Shown: positions 8,179-9,751 of the stretch, piece after piece
Layout: the number at the start of each line of letters is the position of its first letter
Position numbering within the stretch: the first letter of the stretch is position 1
From: Magnetovibrio sp.
Lineage (GTDB): Bacteria; Pseudomonadota; Alphaproteobacteria; Rhodospirillales; Magnetovibrionaceae
Direction of reading: 5' to 3'
Length of the DNA stretch: 9,751 nucleotides
Assembly (NCBI GenBank): GCA_016763895.1
Contig: JAESSV010000031.1
Location: 1 to 9,751, forward strand
The notes under the pieces: model-generated
What the model was told of the DNA's origin: nothing
Databases searched by the model: none
What the model saw: only the letters and a program-made list of their open reading frames with translations
Position numbers and translations under genes: made by a program

Positions 8179-8735
8179 TTAGACTCCGCCGGGCTTCCAC
8201 AAAATATCCAGCTTGCCATCCTTGTTTTGCACCCGAGCCATTTGAAACAAAAGATCGGACAAGCGATTAAGGTATTTTAAGATTTCAGGGTTTAAGTTTT
8301 GGGCCTCTGCCAAAGCCGCTACGGTGCGTTCGGCACGCCTGACCACCGTGCGGGCAACGTGGATGCGGGCGGCACTTTCTTTGCCCCCGGGCAACACAAA
8401 ACTGGACAGCGGTTGCAGGTTTTCACCAAGGCTGTCGATGCCTTGTTCCAACCATAGCGTCGCATCGGATGTTATGCGCAACGCTCCGTCTAAATCCGCC
8501 GGTGTTGCAAGGTCTGCGCCAAATCAAACAAGTCATTTTGAACTTGCTGCAAAACTTCAAAAGCAGAACTGGATTTACCGATCACCGCACAGGCAAAACC
8601 CACCGCCCCGTTGGCTTCGTCCACGTCCCCGATGGCCGAAAATTGAAGATGAGATTTTTTTTGTCGCCCACCGCCGACCAAGCCGCTTTCGCCTGTGTCG
8701 CCCGTGCGCGTGTAAATTTTTGTAAGTTTAACCAT
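8179..8735 (-). pseudogene. PduO-type cob(I)alamin adenosyltransferase, split by a single-base frameshift
   Basis: This enzyme transfers the adenosyl group of ATP to cob(I)alamin (or the corrinoid precursor), producing coenzyme B12. The N-terminal part (8735 down to the TAG at 8490) carries KLTKIYTRTGDTG, IGDVDEANGAVG and QNDLFDLAQTL. The C-terminal part, in another frame, carries LSSFVLPGGKESAARIH, ARTVVRRAERTVAAL and LKYLNRLSDLLFQMAR, ending in KPGGV. Joining the frames near 8508-8506 restores a continuous protein of about 185 residues, a normal PduO length (QTL followed by ATPADLDGALRITSD). This corresponds to one missing base, for example TTGGCA reduced to TTGCA. Every core motif is intact on both sides, so the lesion is recent or is a sequence error. 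The site is not a slippery heptamer. A TTG at 8481 could in principle restart the second half. Upstream is the EEP-family gene (37 bp gap); downstream is etfB. Confidence 0.85.
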
Positions 8736-8756
8736 GATGTCTGCCCATGTTTTCAG

Positions 8757-8768
8757 TTTAACGTTAAA
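8757..8768. promoter_or_regulatory. Perfect 12-bp palindrome before the adenosyltransferase gene
   Basis: TTTAACGTTAAA is a perfect palindrome in the 37-bp gap between the EEP-family gene and the adenosyltransferase start. It could be an operator, but a palindrome of this length is expected a couple of times by chance in a window this size. No regulator is suggested by the neighbourhood. Confidence 0.2.
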
Positions 8769-8772
8769 AGAG

Positions 8773-9751
8773 TTAAGGAATTTGCACAGTCAATTCAGCC
8801 ACCAAAGGGGCATGATATGATTGTGGAGAATTTGGCACTGCGGCGGGGCTGCCGACTTCATCGTGAAGCGCTTCGTTGTGGCATTCAATATGGTGCAGCC
8901 AGCCCATAAGGCCTTGGGATAAAAATATATGGTCAACCATGTGGCCTTGGCCCCGATGAATGACGGAAAAGCGTTGGCTTGTGGGCAGGCTGCGTTCCGC
9001 CGCGACCAACATCCGAGAGGCAAATTCACCGTCGCCCATGTCGTCTTCATCACCGCGAATGATGCGGGCGGGGGCTTCGTGGTCTGTGCAATTAAAGTCA
9101 CCCGCGACGCACACCATGGCCTTTGGGTCCATGTCAAACAAGCGTTCCAAGAACGTGCGCACCTCCAAAGCTTGTCCGGCGGCTTTGACTGACGTTAGAA
9201 AATAACCCTCGGCCCACCCCGCCAGGCTCTTCCAATTGTGGGTGTCGGTTTTTTGCCCCTGAATAAAGGCCGCTCTGGGGGCGCGCAGGTGTACGTTCAC
9301 CACCACCATTTTTTGCCCGTGTCCCAAATCCACATCCACGTACAAAAATGGACGATCCCAATGAATGGGTTCAGGCTTGTCCATGGCGGGGTCAGACGTC
9401 GCACAGCGAAATTCGGGCGGGTCGACCAAATGGTTCCAAATTTCTTCGGACCCCAAAATGGGAAATTTCGACAACACCACCAGATTATGGTGATTGCTGA
9501 CACCGCGTCCCGAAGGACTTTGGGTACAGGCGCGATGATAGTGTTCATACACCGTACCCTTTAAAACTTGATCAAGGGCTTTCAAGTGACGCTTTTTTTT
9601 ATCGCTCCCAAATTGTCCGTTCACTTCTTGCAAACACAAAATGTCCGCCCGCAACCGCACCAGTTGCGGGCGCAGGGCCGAAACACGATTGTCAAGACTG
9701 CCTCGACCGCCCCGGTTCGGGGGCTGATCGTCCAAACTTTCCATGTTGAAC
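8773..9751 (-). CDS. Endonuclease/exonuclease/phosphatase-family protein, 5'-truncated by window edge
   Basis: A metal-dependent phosphoesterase of the EEP (DNase I-like) superfamily; the substrate cannot be told from the sequence. The family's first motif reads FNMESLD across bases 9751-9730, so the Asn and Phe before the ATG at 9744 are part of the protein and the true start lies beyond the window, probably only a few codons away. Numbering from that ATG, the motifs are LQEVNG (E40), VVNVHL (N150, H152), AGDFNCTDH (D216, N218) and VDHIF (D271, H272). The last motif is SYHAPLVAEL: H311 is kept, but the usual Asp of SDH is Tyr (Y310, codon TAT). At least 325 residues are visible, normal for a one-domain EEP protein. 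An A8 run (T8 at 9593-9600 on the + strand) encodes KKK. It is the first visible gene of the leftward series. Whether it shares a transcript with the metabolic genes is not clear. Confidence 0.85.
   Translation of the reverse strand, partial: FNMESLDDQPPNRGGRGSLDNRVSALRPQLVRLRADILCLQEVNGQFGSDKKKRHLKALDQVLKGTVYEHYHRACTQSPSGRGVSNHHNLVVLSKFPILGSEEIWNHLVDPPEFRCATSDPAMDKPEPIHWDRPFLYVDVDLGHGQKMVVVNVHLRAPRAAFIQGQKTDTHNWKSLAGWAEGYFLTSVKAAGQALEVRTFLERLFDMDPKAMVCVAGDFNCTDHEAPARIIRGDEDDMGDGEFASRMLVAAERSLPTSQRFSVIHRGQGHMVDHIFLSQGLMGWLHHIECHNEALHDEVGSPAAVPNSPQSYHAPLVAELTVQIP

Noticed and set aside
8479..8530. Programmed ribosomal frameshift in the adenosyltransferase
   Set aside because: No slippery heptamer is present at the junction and this enzyme family is not known to use frameshifting. 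Mutation or sequence error is simpler.
8655..8662. T8 run (A8 in the coding strand) in the adenosyltransferase as the cause of its broken frame
   Set aside because: The residues after the run (SHLQFSAIGDVDE) are still in the correct family frame; the frame is lost only near 8508, well downstream, so slippage at the run cannot explain or repair it.

Overview
The window looks like ordinary chromosome from an alphaproteobacterium. The strongest clue is a full-length CcrM (the cell-cycle GANTC adenine methyltransferase typical of this class) directly downstream of rnhB. The grouping of a cobalamin adenosyltransferase, EtfB, EtfA and 3-hydroxybutyryl-CoA dehydrogenase fits a Rhodospirillales-like organism, but that finer placement is a guess. 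I see no phage, transposon, CRISPR array, tRNA or rRNA.

Left part (1-1789, + strand): the 3' end of rnhB (RNase HII, cut by the window edge), then ccrM. The 89-bp gap and the end of rnhB hold a dense cluster of GANTC sites (five in 86 bp), while the 1,083-bp ccrM ORF has none. Three of the five sit on a potential hairpin around the rnhB stop codon. This is the most interesting regulatory signal in the window and suggests that CcrM methylation feeds back on its own gene.

Middle part (1790-5451): a strong bidirectional terminator separates ccrM from a convergent zinc-type cation diffusion facilitator. Divergent from that gene is a dCMP deaminase, which ends 3 bp from the end of a convergent LysR regulator. 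The LysR gene is divergent from a secreted metallo-beta-lactamase-fold hydrolase with a tandem GHSHAP histidine repeat just after its signal peptide. The regulator and hydrolase probably form a regulatory pair.

Right part (5496-9751, all - strand), in order of transcription: an endonuclease/exonuclease/phosphatase-family protein cut by the right edge, a PduO-type cob(I)alamin adenosyltransferase, etfB, etfA and a 3-hydroxybutyryl-CoA dehydrogenase. The last three form an acyl-CoA oxidation module: the dehydrogenase acts on 3-hydroxyacyl-CoA, and ETF carries electrons from acyl-CoA dehydrogenases to the quinone pool. The adenosyltransferase would supply coenzyme B12, for example to methylmalonyl-CoA mutase, but it carries a single-base frameshift here. 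That is either a recent inactivating mutation or a sequence error.

No clearly new multi-gene system is visible. The points worth following are the GANTC cluster and hairpin in front of ccrM, the broken adenosyltransferase, and the histidine-repeat hydrolase with its LysR partner.
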